The position numbers and the translations under genes are program-made. 64,000 nt of DNA from Citrus sinensis (lineage: Eukaryota > Streptophyta > Magnoliopsida > Sapindales > Rutaceae). Below the pieces are notes generated by a model. The model ran no database searches. It saw only the letters and a program-made list of their open reading frames with translations, and was not told the DNA's origin. Positions 50,301 to 61,757 of the stretch are shown here, in pieces (position 1 is the stretch's first letter; every line of letters begins with the position of its first letter). The stretch is taken from positions 2,170,001 through 2,234,000 of the forward strand of contig NC_068563.1 in NCBI RefSeq assembly GCF_022201045.2, given 5' to 3'.

Positions 50301-51860
50301 AAAGAAAATCATTGATTAGATTAGTAACCGACAACTAAAGCCAATTAATAACTTAAGTAGGAGTTGTCGTATCCACTTACCCTATTTTAATTTTGTTTTC
50401 AAAATTTTCCCCCTTTTGCTATATCATGAAATGACTGAAGTTAAGAGAAATTATTTATTTTTTTCTCCTTTTTGTGGGCATGTGACTTAGGGCACACTCA
50501 ATAGTACAATTGGTTTGAAAGAAACACAGCACAACCACTAAGTGATTTTATGTTTGTTTATAGACATGCCATAGAATTAGTTAGCTCATTTTCAAAGTGA
50601 TTATAAAACTTATATAGGAGAATGATCTTGTTGAAATCCACTGCCTTGCCAACATTGCTTCCCCTTTCCACTTCATTATCCCCACATTTTAAAGGGAATT
50701 TACTCCTATCTCACAAAAATGGTGAGCCCCTAAAAAAGGTTATTGGGATATTATGTAAAATAAACCATATATTTTTTAAAATTTAATTCGTATTTTATAT
50801 GATGTTAATATACATTTTAATTGATATATATATATATAATTCACAAGAGTGATTCATATGTAGAGTTGTGAAGATCATTCTATTTAGCAATTGTGCATTA
50901 TCAAAATGTGTTTTTATAATTGGAAAAAAAAAATGGTCGGCAATGAATTTTCTTGGAATCTAAGATTCCCAAAGGAAAAAAAGATAAAGATAAAGAAAAG
51001 TTATTTGGAAAAACTTTTGAGGCAGGTCATGAACACAAAGCCACCCCAGCTCCTGCCTTTTGGCACATGCTTGCTTGTTATTACTTTTTTATTTTTTTTT
51101 TATCTTTGAGTGGAACACATCTAAGAATTAATTAATGCCCAAAACACTACATCTTTCTTGCTGTATCTGCATAACAAAGTTAGATTTATTCTAGAAAAGC
51201 TAAGGTTACAAGAATGATCCATAGAATAGAACCAAAAAGCACATACAAACGAAGCCGTAGTGAGAGGAGCAATGATCCATTTAACCAACCTCCTTAGACA
51301 AATTCTTTTTTTCCTTCATCTTTAAGTCATCTCAAGCAAGCCCTTTTTAGATTTATTTTCAAACATCAATCAATTTCTTTACCATTGAAGCATCAAAGTG
51401 TCATGGCCAAATAAGAAAAAACATCTTAGCTTGATTGTCCTCCAACTCACTGATTAATTTGTCTCCCAGTTGTCAATTCACCTGTGCAATGTTAAAGTTA
51501 ATGCAACTATCAAAAGTAATTATGCTCCCTCAGTGATCTAAATAATCCTGAAATGAAGTTGCATTTACTCTTGGTGAAAACGACAAATCACTTTCTTAGC
51601 GACTGATATCCCTATCTTAAGCATACAACAAAATGTATCAACTTCAGATAAAGTAGTTCCATATGCAGGACTTTCATATAATTAAAAGCAATAGGCCAAT
51701 GACTTTTGTCAACTCTTTTCTACTGCTACTACGCAAAGAGAGCCAGATGACATCGACTAGTGACCTTTGCAAGATTTCCTAAGACATAAAACTAAGGACA
51801 ACGTAGCATAGAATAACCATTTCACTGAGAGAATTCGTTTGCAGCTTGTTGAAGGAAGTT
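47389..51860. other. QWRF2 leader/promoter, then gene-free AT-rich DNA
   Basis: 47389-47720 is the likely QWRF2 5' leader (GA-rich on the plus strand). From there to the TWS1-like gene I see no exon chain, no RNA gene and no convincing transposon ends. Open frames are short and AT-biased. Confidence 0.45.
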
Positions 51861-53042
51861 TTAAGCAGATGAAGGTGCCACAGAAGAGCCATAATGCTTG
51901 GGATGATGTGGTGGTGGCAGCTTTGGAATGTAAGGCATGAAAGGAGAGCCATGCTCAATCGGTCTAGATGTTACCGTAGCTGATGAACTTGGAACTGGAT
52001 CTATCTGGTGGTAGTCTTCCAAGATTATGCTGCCCTCAATAAGTTTCCCTTGAGTAACAGTATTGCTTCTATCCTGCACTTGTGAAAAACAAGAAAGAAA
52101 GACACTGTCCCTTTAACGGTATACATTTTGGCAGCCACAAAGAAATCCTTCTTCTTAGAAACCCAATGGAGCCATGCGCATGTCTCAAAATATAAATAGA
52201 ACCCAGTTGAAAGTGAAAAGTATTACCGTCAGATCTATGATTGATGTTGTTGCTGCAACATTATCCTTACTGTTACTTATGGGGGAACTCATATCTGGGT
52301 GCAAGTCAAATAGGTCAGAAATAGAGACATGCATAATGGAAAAATTGCCAAACCAATGTCGTAAATTGCATAGTCAAGGCTCTAAATTGCACAACGCCAA
52401 ACACCATCCATCTTGAGGAATACTAAATATCATCTGCCGTTGTGTCAATAAATCATGATTCCTATGGATTTAGATGCTAAGTAAAAATCTTCCTCACTAA
52501 ACCAAATGAGCCCAGAAGAACTTGGAGAATGGGATATGCTGATGATCATGCTAATGAATGCATAATTAGCTGTAATGTCCTGTAAAGATACAAATAATGA
52601 CTCATGATATGACACGGTTGGCGACCACTAACATGACACATACTTATTGCCTCAAGGACACTTTATCCTGCAATAATTAGTGAAGGGTTCTACCATGTGA
52701 AAGCCAGAATCAAGCTTCAAGAACCAGATTTAAAGTTCTCTACATGTAGAAAGTTTGATTCCTACTTATATCAGTTGCATCAACATACACAAGATGAGAT
52801 AAGCTAATTCCTCAAAAGCATGTAGTAGTTGCTTCAAGTTGTTACTCTCTCTATCTCTTCTTTCATGAAGTTTTAAAATAATGTAAAACATGAAGAAGTA
52901 TGTCTCTTTTCATTTAGTAAAAACAAAGACAATGGTGAAAGTCTTGGGCATTATTACCTTGAGTAGAGGAGCAATTGAGGAAGAGGAACATAAGAGTTGC
53001 TTCAGTGAGCTGTAACAAAACCCAGAATCCAACCATTTTCAT
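51861..53042 (-). CDS. TWS1: TWS1-like precursor of a sulfated embryo-cuticle signalling peptide
   Basis: Three minus-strand exons (53042-52958, 52294-52227, 52073-51861) join with GT-AG borders and correct phases to give 121 aa. The first 24 or so residues form a hydrophobic signal peptide (MKMVGFWVLLQLTEATLMFL...). The conserved block is LEDY (DY at 71-72), DPVP, then PIEHGSPFMPYIPKLP. This matches TWISTED SEED1, whose mature peptide starts at a sulfated Asp-Tyr and is released at its C-terminus by subtilase ALE1 after the His of PIEH, here H92|G93. The peptide activates the receptors GSO1/GSO2 to monitor cuticle integrity in the embryo. The motif match is from memory, so I rate the name below the exon model. 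The start has a second Met at codon 3. The middle (30-65) is variable spacer. A GA/CT microsatellite lies in the leader near 53128-53148. Confidence 0.78.
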
Positions 53043-53099
53043 CTTTGTCAATGTTTATGTACACAGACGAAAATAACCAAAACAACTTTCGATAAATGT

Positions 53100-53838
53100 T
53101 CAAGGCTTTTTGTTAATGTGGGGGGAGGGAGAGAGAGAGAGAGAGAGCATTAGAGGTGATGCTTTTGTCGTAATAAACATAACATAAAGAAACGCGTGAA
53201 GAGAATTGAATTCGAGTGTAATGAAAGTCGAGCCGTCTGAAATTTACAAGACAGCGAGGAGCTAAAAGCAGATTATTGGATTAAACGCTGAACAGAACAG
53301 AGCTCAGCTCATTTCCGAGAAAAAGACTCGTGATATTTTGGAGGTTAATCACGCTGTCCTGATGCTGTTGAAGCCGGTAATTCCCCCCCCCCCCCCCTAA
53401 ATTGTCATAATTACAAGAAATTGTTGCCAGTCGACTGAAATTACGAAAGCCAATCAAACACAGTTGGATGCATAAAATGAGTTTGTTTGTTTGAAGTTTG
53501 AGGCCTCGTGTGGATTAATCATCACGGTAACAAAGTATACTCTGTTCATTTCATCGGCATCCATCAAGGGATAAACTGATGAAGTAAGGCTCAATGTCAA
53601 GAGATGGCATTAATCTTTTGAGAGTGGTTGATAGCAGCAGCAAAAGAACTTGAACACCAAAAATTAAACTTCAGAGTAATAAGTAAATATTTTTCTTTGC
53701 CCAACAATCACTTCACAAAAACAGCTAAAACAGTAACATCCGTCAAAAGTTCTTCAACACAAAGAAATCTCTACAGGCATCCACTTGGATCATCTGATTA
53801 GCCACCACTCCTCCGTCAGAGACTAAATTTTAACGGTT
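53100..53838. other. TWS1-like leader/promoter and RPS29 3' region
   Basis: Contains the CT-repeat leader of the TWS1-like gene, a run of about 14 C near 53385-53398 and the 3' region of the first RPS29 gene. No other gene is seen. Confidence 0.45.
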
Positions 53839-55056
53839 TCAGCGGTACTGCAAAACAAAATTTCAGAGAATCAGTGCCAACACAGAGAATCAATGGTCTT
53901 AATATATTTCTAAAGATTACCTTAATGAAACCAATCTCCTTGGCATTGCTCCGAAAGCACTGTCTGCAACACATGATTCCATACTTCCTGATTATTGCAT
54001 GAGGGTTCCCACATACCCGGCTATCAAAAAGAAAGAACAGATGGAACAAGTCAGTATCCTTAAATCTTCACATAATCCTTCCAATCACCAGTAATACATA
54101 ATGCTAACAAAGTGGTGATAAGGGCGGATATGAAACACAGTCCAGAACTTCTGCCTGAAGAAGTAGTCAAATTATAGAAATTATAGTTCTTTCCTAGAAA
54201 AAGAAAAACAATGCGATGGCTAAACTAATGGATAACAAAATTGTCAAAAAAAGGGGTAAACACTGAGACTATACACAAAGGCCATCCTTGTCAAAAAAAG
54301 GGGTAAACACTGAGACTATACACAAAGGCCATCCGGACACACTACACTTACAACACAAAAGTGACAAACAAACGAAAAATCCTTTCTTCTGACACAGTTA
54401 TAAAAAATATATGTATTAGTAATTCAATAATTAGAACAGTAAAGCAACAAAGTACCATCAAAATAAAAATGTGCCAATCAAAAAGGTCAAGATCTTAAGC
54501 CAGTACATATTAATTGATGTAAAATCATATCTGGGTTCCATCAAAATAGTTTCCGTTAAAGACAAGCAACATGTTTCAAGATATTCAAAAACAGAAGACC
54601 AATTAATTTATAACATATTCCGGCACACATCTATCAAATAAATTGGTATGAAAAGAATTTTTCCGCAACGCTTGGCAATAACTTGCTCTTGTTTAGACAC
54701 TACAATTGAAGGATCAAAACAAGCAAATTAAAGTAGTTGTACACAGTGTTTTCGGATGAATCTCATGTTAAATAGCTAAACCGCAAAGTGAACACTTCAC
54801 AAAAGTCTTACTAATAACACCAAATTAAGACGAAACCGAAAACCCAGAAAAGATCAAAGTAAATAGAAACCAATTTGAATATGCAAATATTCAAGAAACC
54901 AGCACTACAACACAATAGTGATTGATCTTACAAACTAATACACAGCCAAAAAAAGGCGAAGTTAATATTTACAAAAAAAAAAACTTTTACTGACCAAGCA
55001 CGAGAACCGGGCCCGTAAGTCTTAGGGTGAGAGTTCCAAACGTTGGTGTGACCCAT
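53839..55056 (-). CDS. RPS29: 40S ribosomal protein S29 (uS14), copy 1
   Basis: Three exons, 55056-54995, 54020-53921 and 53847-53839, encode 56 aa: [20 protein letters not shown] at the start and FIKYR at the end. The zinc-ribbon cysteines are C21, C24, C39 and C42 (RACRVCG and MCCRQC). This is a small-subunit ribosomal protein near the mRNA channel in the 40S head. The last coding exon is only nine bases (Tyr, Arg, stop), so open-frame scans end it wrongly. A short telo-box (AACCCTA, 55115-55121) lies about 60 bp upstream of the ATG, as in many plant ribosomal protein genes. It is a head-to-tail tandem partner of the next copy; the two proteins differ at three residues (T4S, I36L, I53V). 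Confidence 0.95.
54241..54334. repeat. Perfect 47-bp tandem duplication in RPS29 copy 1 intron
   Basis: Positions 54241-54287 and 54288-54334 are identical 47-bp copies (start TTGTCAAAAAAAGGGG). They lie in intron 1 of RPS29 copy 1 and probably arose very recently. Confidence 0.9.
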
Positions 55057-55129
55057 GATTGATTCTTGCTTCTCTCAGAAAGCAAAGAGCTGCCGCGTTC
55101 TCACTTAAGAGGTGAACCCTATGAAGATT

Positions 55130-56013
55130 GGTTATAACGTATACATCCCTGAATTGTTTATAATAACGTTTTTAATGAATAAAGATACGTTTTTCACAAG
55201 ACGGGGTATAATAACGCATACGTCCCTGAATTGTTTATTTTTGAAAAAATCGTATTTACATAGTTTGTAATTTATTCACACAATATTTCATGTTTCACTA
55301 ATTAATCATAAATCTCCCGACACGAACTCCTAGCCCATGTAGAGATGAAAAGGATATTGCTTAGCACTAAACTATTAGCAGTTGCTCCTATGGATCAATC
55401 CATGTTCAGTTTTAGCATGATCAACGTCGTTAAAATATAGCGGCCATTCTGGCTAATTCAACATTAAAAATTAGATCTTCAACTTAGAACAAAAACATAA
55501 TCTTGCTACCATTTATCCGTTTTAAGTTTCTAAAAGAGGAAAAAAAATGATAATTGAAAACTTGCTCAGTGAACCAAATGATACCCATCGTTCCACTCCA
55601 TTCGCACAAAATTTTGCATTAACATATAAAGCAGCTCTATTAGAAAAAATTGCTCAATACTCTAATATTTACCAAAAGATAGGAAACAGAGGAAAAGACA
55701 CGCTCAGTGTATGATCAATATCATTCACTGTTGGCTTGATTTCAACCAATTTAAAATCACTGAGCTGGATTGATGATACAGTGAAAGAACAAAAATAACT
55801 CAGCACCAAGATGTGAGAATGATTAAACCTTAATAAGAATGATCAATGATATTCTTAGTCCAACAATTGCTTTGTCAAACATTGAATCAATTTAAGACAA
55901 AACATCGCTTAACAATCCTTGAGAAACAGAAATTCGCTACAGGCATCACAGATGAAACAAAATCAGCATGGTACTGGTAACCCCCCTTCCGATGTTGACA
56001 ACATGTTAATCAT
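55130..56013. other. Spacer between the RPS29 genes
   Basis: Holds the promoter region of copy 1. A diverged duplication of about 80 bp (ATAACGTATACATCCCTGAA near 55134, ATAACGCATACGTCCCTGAA near 55212) lies just upstream of the copy 1 telo-box. The rest is AT-rich with no gene. Confidence 0.5.
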
Positions 56014-57114
56014 TTAGCGGTACTGCCAGGAAAAAAAAAAAAATCAGAGAATGAGCAACACCCAAGGATCAATGGTCTGAAAGAGGTAGAAGAATATATC
56101 TGAAGGATACCTTAACAAAACCAATCTCCTTGGCATTGCTACGGAAGCATTGTCTGCAGCACATGAGCCCATACTTCCTGATTATTGCATGAGGGTTCCC
56201 ACAAACCCGGCTGTGAAAAACAAAGAACAGACAAACAAAGTCAGAATCCATATATCTTCACAGAATCCTTCCATCAAGAATAACAGCCAGCACTGCTAAT
56301 GCCGTTATGAGAGGACAAGAAATACTGAAAGAGATTGACGAATTATTACTAGATCTTCTGCCTAAAGAATTAGTTGAAGCACAGACAATTTCTCATGCAG
56401 TTCCAATTTTCATAGAGATTATCGGGTACAAAGTTGTCAATAAAAGGTAACCACGAGAACCTTCAAGTAAAAACACATCTTAAAACGCGTAACAATATAA
56501 GCACACAGCCAAAAGGCTTTCTCCCAATGAAGTGTTCAATTAAAAGAACATAAGCTTTAATCCTAAAACACTTAAAACAACAAGCATCATCAAAATAAAC
56601 ACAAGCCAGTCAAAATGACTAAGGTAGCACACATGTTGGCATTTGTGAATGAAATTGAAATCAAGCAACACCTGCCTCCAAACAACATAATATTTTAAGT
56701 TTTTTGTTTAAAAAAAAAAACTAAAACCAACTAATTTACACAGATTCCCACCACGATTCTAATCAGATGAAGTAATTAAAAACATCTATCACAATAATAA
56801 TATCAAATCGAAGATCAGAAAAAGCAAACGTAAGAACAAAATATCCATACCTTTTACTCAAAACCTACAATATAACAAATTAGCACGCATGATGTTAATC
56901 GACACTTAACAATAAGAAAAAAATTTCAATCTTCAATTATTCGGGGATTTAACATACTCAGGGCTATAAAATCATTCCAATTTCTCATTGTCCAATATTA
57001 AATCAGCAAATCAAAAAACAGTAAAAGTAGAAGTTACAAACTTTTGACTTACCAAGCGCGAGAACCGGGCCCATAAGTCTTGGGGTGAGAGTTCCAAACG
57101 TTGGAGTGACCCAT
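56014..57114 (-). CDS. RPS29: 40S ribosomal protein S29 (uS14), copy 2
   Basis: Same structure as copy 1: exons 57114-57053, 56210-56111 and 56022-56014, 56 aa, with the same zinc-ribbon cysteines and a nine-base last exon. Exon lengths (62, 100, 9) and intron phases are identical to copy 1; the introns are much diverged. The N-terminus reads MGHSNVW. Upstream are a telo-box (AAACCCTA, 57174-57181) and two abutting site II elements (TGGGCT 57269-57274, TGGGCC 57275-57280), the standard signature of plant ribosomal protein promoters. Its promoter faces that of the ZnF-UBP gene. Confidence 0.95.
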
Positions 57115-57173
57115 GATCGATTGTTTTCTTCTTCTTTAACAAAGAGAAGAGCCGGTTCGCTTAAGCTTGTGTA

Positions 57174-57760
57174 AAACCCTACAATCTGCCGAGGAATTTA
57201 TATGAACGAAGAAAAGTGCGTATTTATACTACGCAATTTAAACTCTGATATGGATTTTAATTGTAATTTGGGCTTGGGCCGGACCTGACCTAAATTGTTG
57301 GACAAGTATGATACTATTTTCGGATCCCAAATTAATCATGCTCTCGTAAAAATATTTTTCTCAGGAAAATGCTTCTCAGCGAGAATGCTGAGAGAATGCC
57401 AAGAGAAACGGCATTCTTTTGCTTTCTCTTTGCTCCTTTTGCTTTTTCTTGCGCCTTTTGCTTTTTCTTGCGCCTTTTGCTTTTTCCACCTTTTTTACTC
57501 TTTCTACCCCACATTTGATTCTAGCTAAACGAAATTACTCTTCACGTGAAAGGGTTGAGTTGGGATTTTTCTCTCATTTCACAAGCAGAGAGAACAGTCG
57601 GTAAGGAATAATCATGCTCTCGTAAAAATAGTTTTTAAACAACCTAAAGTTAGCTGGAAAATTATGATTTTTTCTTCACCCGGTAGAACGCAGCTGAACA
57701 GTCGTGACTCTCTAAAAGCCTTGCCAAATCCTCAAACTTGAAAATCTCGGTCGACTCGTT
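57174..57760. promoter_or_regulatory. Divergent promoter between RPS29 copy 2 and the ZnF-UBP gene
   Basis: The 646 bp between the two start codons holds the telo-box and the site II pair of RPS29 copy 2. It also has a 19-bp tandem repeat (CCTTTTGCTTTTTCTTGCG at 57435 and 57454, partial at 57473), and two repeated phrases: AATCATGCTCTCGTAAAAAT near 57336 and 57610, and CGGTAAGGAATAATCAT near 57598 and 57786. The second phrase spans the exon 1 donor of the ZnF-UBP gene, so part of its start region was duplicated into the promoter. Confidence 0.55.
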
Positions 57761-60700
57761 ATGGCGACCTATTCCTCAAAACTGCCGGTAAGGAATAATC
57801 ATTGCTAATGATCAAAACGTCACCGTTATATAATATCTTTTTTTTTTTTGTCTGAATTCGTTTGTCTCAGGAAAACGGACCCGAAGACGAGGATGAGATG
57901 ATGATCGGAGGGGAATTAGGTTGGGTGAGACATCTGGCCTCTTGTGATCACCTCGTTGCTTCCTTGTCGTCTGATCTCGCTCGCATTCCAACTCCCGATA
58001 CACCCTGCAACATGTTAGCCAAACCCTTTAAACACGTCAATTTATATAATTTATTTTTGCTTGATTTCATTTCATGGAAATTCGAAAAATTCATCATATA
58101 ATTATAATATAGAAAAAGAGGGAGGGAAAATATAAACTGGGTATATTTATTGTCAAATCTTGAGTCCAACTAATGTGTCATAACTATTGGTTGCCGCATG
58201 TAAGTTATTTATTTTACAACACAAGCAATGAGTAACGCAGTGATGATGCTCACGTAACCTGTGGAGTGATTTGCATGTATGAAGGTGCAAACACCCGAGG
58301 GGAAACTGGCTATGTTTGTGTTGCAAGGAAGTGCTTTGCAGCCGTTATGTGAACAAGCACATGCTTCGGCATTACCGGGAAAAAAACCATTCTGTAGCAT
58401 TAGACTATAGGTATGACCATGAACTTTGATCGTTGTTGTATTTTCCCATGTTTATCTCTCGTTGATTATGTTTGAATTGGAAGGGTGTTCTTAACTTTTA
58501 TATATTGTGATTTATAAATACCTTGTTTTTGGCTAAGCAGTGACCTGTCAGTTTGGTGTTTCGCCTGCCATGCATATTTAAATGCTCAACCGATTCTGCA
58601 ACTGCGACCTGTTCATGAGACATCTTACGTTCTGAAATTTGGTCGAGCCCTCCCTTTTAATACGGGACAGCATCCTAAGGTTAAAGAGGATGATGAGATG
58701 ATGCTCGGAGCAGAATCGGGTTCGGTGAGACATCTGACCTCTTGTGATCACCTCGTTGCTTCCTTGTCGACTGATCTTGCTCGCATACCAAATCCCGATA
58801 CACCCTGCAACAGGTTAGCCAAACCCTTTAAACACGGCAATTTAAATAATTCATCTTTGCTTGATTTCATTTCATTGAAATTGGAGAAATTCATCATGCA
58901 ATTATAATATAGAAAAAAGTGGGGGAAAATGGAAACTTGATATATTTATTGTCAAATCTTGAGTCCAACTAATGTGTGATCAGTATTGGTTGCCGCATGT
59001 AAGTTATTCATTTTACAACACTAGCAATGAGTAACACAATGAAGATGCTCGCGTAACCTGCGGAGTGATTTGCATGTATGAAGGTGCCAACACCCGAGGG
59101 GAAACTGGCTATGTTTGTGTTGCAAGGAAGTGCTTTGCAGCCGTTATGTGAACAAGCACATGCTTCAGCATTACCAGGAAACAAACCATTCTGTAGCATT
59201 AGGCTATAGGTATGACCATGAACTTTGATCGTTGTTGTATTTTCCCATGTGTATGTCTCATTGATTCTGTTTGAATTGGAAGGGTATTCTTAACTATTAT
59301 ATATTGTGATTTATAAACACCTTGTTTTTGGCTAAGCAGTGACCTGTCAGTTTGGTGTTTCGCCTGCCATGCATATTTAAATGCTCAAGCGATTCTGCAA
59401 CTGCGACCTGTTCATGAGACGTCTTACGTTCTGAAATTTGGTGAAACCCTCCCTTTTAATACGGGACAGCATCCTGAGGTTAAAGAGGACGACGAGATGA
59501 TGCTCGGAGCAGAATCGGGTTGGGTGAGACATCTGACCTCTTGTGATCACCTCGTTGCTTCCTTGTCGACTGATCTCGCTCGCATACCAAATCCCGATAC
59601 ACCCTGCAACAGGTAAGCCCTTTAAACACGTCAATTTTAATATTTTATTTTTGCTTGATTTCATTTTCATGCAAATTCGAGAAATTCATCGTATAATTAT
59701 AATATATAATTATAATATAGAAAAAGAGGGAGGGAAAATATAAACTGGGTATATTTATTGTCAAATCTTGAGTCCAACTAATGTGTCATAACTATTGGTT
59801 GCCGCATGTAAGTTATTTATTTTACAACACAAGCAATGAGTAACGCAGTGATGATGCTCACGTAACCTGTGGAGTGATTTGCATGTATGAAGGTGCCAAC
59901 ACCCGAGGGGAAACTGGCTATGTTTGTGTTGCAAGGAAGTGCTTTGCAGCCGTTATGTGAACAAGCACATGCTTCGGCATTACCGGGAAAAAAACCATTC
60001 TGTAGCATTAGGCTATAGGTATGACCATGAACTTTGATCATTGTTGTATTTTCCCATGTTTATCTCTCGTTGATTATGTTTGAATTGGAAGGGTGTTCTT
60101 AACTTTTATATATTGTGATTTATAAATACCTTATTTTTGGCTAAGCAGTGACCTGTCAGTTTGGTGTTTCGCCTGCGATGCATATTTAAATGCTCAACCG
60201 ATTCTGCAACTGCGACCTGTTCATGAGACATCTTACGTTCTGAAATTTGGTCGGGCCCTCCCTTTTAATACGGGACAGCATCCTAAGGTTAAAGAGGACG
60301 ATGAGATGATGTTCGGAGCGGAATCGGGTTGGGTGAGACATCTGACCTCTTGTGATCACCTCATTGCTTCCTTGTCGTCTGATCTTGCTCGCATACCAAA
60401 TCCCGATACACCCTGCAACAGGTTAGCCAAACCCTTTAAACACGGCAATTTAAATAATTCATCTTTGCTTGATTTCATTTCATTGAAATTGGAGAAATTC
60501 ATCATGCAATTATAATATAGAAAAAAGGGGGGGAAAATGGAAACTTGATATATTTATTGTCAAATCTTGAGTCCAACTAATGTGTGATCAGTATTGGTTG
60601 CCGCATGTAAGTTATTCATTTTACAACACTAGCAATGAGTAACACAATGAAGATGCTCGCGTAACCTGCGGAGTGATTTGCATGTATGAAGGTGCCAACA

Positions 60701-61092
60701 CCCGAGGGGAAACTGGCTATGTTTGTGTTGCAAGGAAGTGCTTTGCAGCCGTTATGTGAACAAGCACATGCTTCAGCATTACCAGGAAACAAACCATTCT
60801 GTAGCATTAGGCTATAGGTATGACTATGAACTTTGATCGTTATTGTATTTTGCCATGTGTATGTCTCATTGATTATGTTTGAATTGGAAGGGTGTTCTTA
60901 ACTTTTATATATTGTGATTTGTAAACACCTTGTTTTTGGCTAAGCAGTGACCTGTCAGTTTGGTGTTTCGCCTGCCATGCATATTTAAATGCTCAAGCGA
61001 TTCTGCAACTGCAACCTGTTCATGAGACTGCTTACGTTCTGAAATTTGGTCGGGCCCTCCCTTTCCTTATGGGAGAGCATCCTAAGGTTTAA
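57761..61092 (+). CDS. Protein with four tandem ZnF-UBP (ubiquitin-binding) domains
   Basis: Ten exons: 57761-57787, 57871-58013, 58285-58410, 58541-58813, 59084-59209, 59340-59612, 59893-60018, 60149-60421, 60692-60817, 60948-61092. All borders are GT-AG, the frame is open throughout, and the product has 545 aa. After a short acidic start, a 133-residue module occurs four times. Each has the ZnF-UBP ligand set; in module 1 these are C34, H36, C55, C58, C67, C70, C75, H82, H86, H92, C105 and C108 (add 133 per module). The pattern (CDHL, CxxC, NWLCLCC, CSRYVNKHM, DLSVWCFAC) is that of HDAC6/USP zinc fingers, which bind the free C-terminal GlyGly of ubiquitin. The Arg and Trp used for this are present (R77, W104); one binding-pocket Tyr is Phe (F106). 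There is no deacetylase or protease domain. Exon 1 (MATYSSKLP) is the least certain part. Confidence 0.82.
58014..60947 (+). repeat. Four-unit tandem repeat of the ZnF-UBP module, with dimer periodicity
   Basis: Exon b of the module starts at 58285, 59084, 59893 and 60692: steps of 799, 809 and 799 bp. Units 1 and 3 resemble each other, and so do 2 and 4, more than neighbours do. For example exon b reads HMLRHYREKNHS in 1 and 3 but HMLQHYQETNHS in 2 and 4, and intron words (GGGTATATTT versus TGATATATTT) follow the same split. The two-unit period is exactly 1608 bp. Introns are as well conserved as exons, so the copying is recent. Confidence 0.88.
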
Positions 61093-61757
61093 GATCAGTG
61101 GACTGCTGGTACATGATTAGATAGTTAAAATGATAGCTTTGATCACATGGTTAGTTTAAATGATAGCTTTCGTCACGGGGTTTTGTTCTTCTCTAACCTT
61201 TAAATGATGTTAGTTTGGGGATGATTTCTGTTTTAACTAATTGTGGTGTATTTGGTATCTGCTTTCCTAATTGTAACGCAAACTCGGAACTGTTACTTGG
61301 TTTGATTCTGGATGACGGTATGCGCATGGGTGAATTTCTAGTCTTTTTTTTTTTTTTTTACAGTGAAAATTCTGCCAAATCTGATTGCATAATTGACAAA
61401 TTATAGTAAACAATTACTCTAGGCCTACTTCCCAATCAAATGCTAAGCAAAATGCATTCTAAATCAATGACAAAACATGTTATAGCTTTCATTCAACTTA
61501 TCTTCAATATTTTCACTACAATACCTACATAAGCGGTCTTGTAAAACTGATAATTCAAAGTAACGCAAAAATGCTTTCCCAATTGTTTCTTAGAGAATGA
61601 CACCCAACACAATCAATGGGATATAATATCACCTCTTTAAATTTCACTGACAATAAGTTGTATTTCTTTGATTCACGTACGAATAATAAATACAAAATAA
61701 TATTACTAGCAATGAGTTTTGTATTCCAGATTTTTATGCATTTGGTACTTGGCTACT
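61093..61757. other. Spacer between convergent ZnF-UBP gene and ERV1 pseudogene
   Basis: The 3' region of the ZnF-UBP gene and the 3' side of the minus-strand ERV1 relic. No further gene is recognised; the open frame at 61215-61406 has no domain. Confidence 0.45.

Noticed and set aside
58209..60807. Four near-identical minus-strand frames of 63 aa (at 58209, 59008, 59817 and 60616)
   Set aside because: They are antisense shadows of exon b of the ZnF-UBP module; the plus-strand reading has the full zinc ligand set and valid splice sites, the minus reading has no domain.
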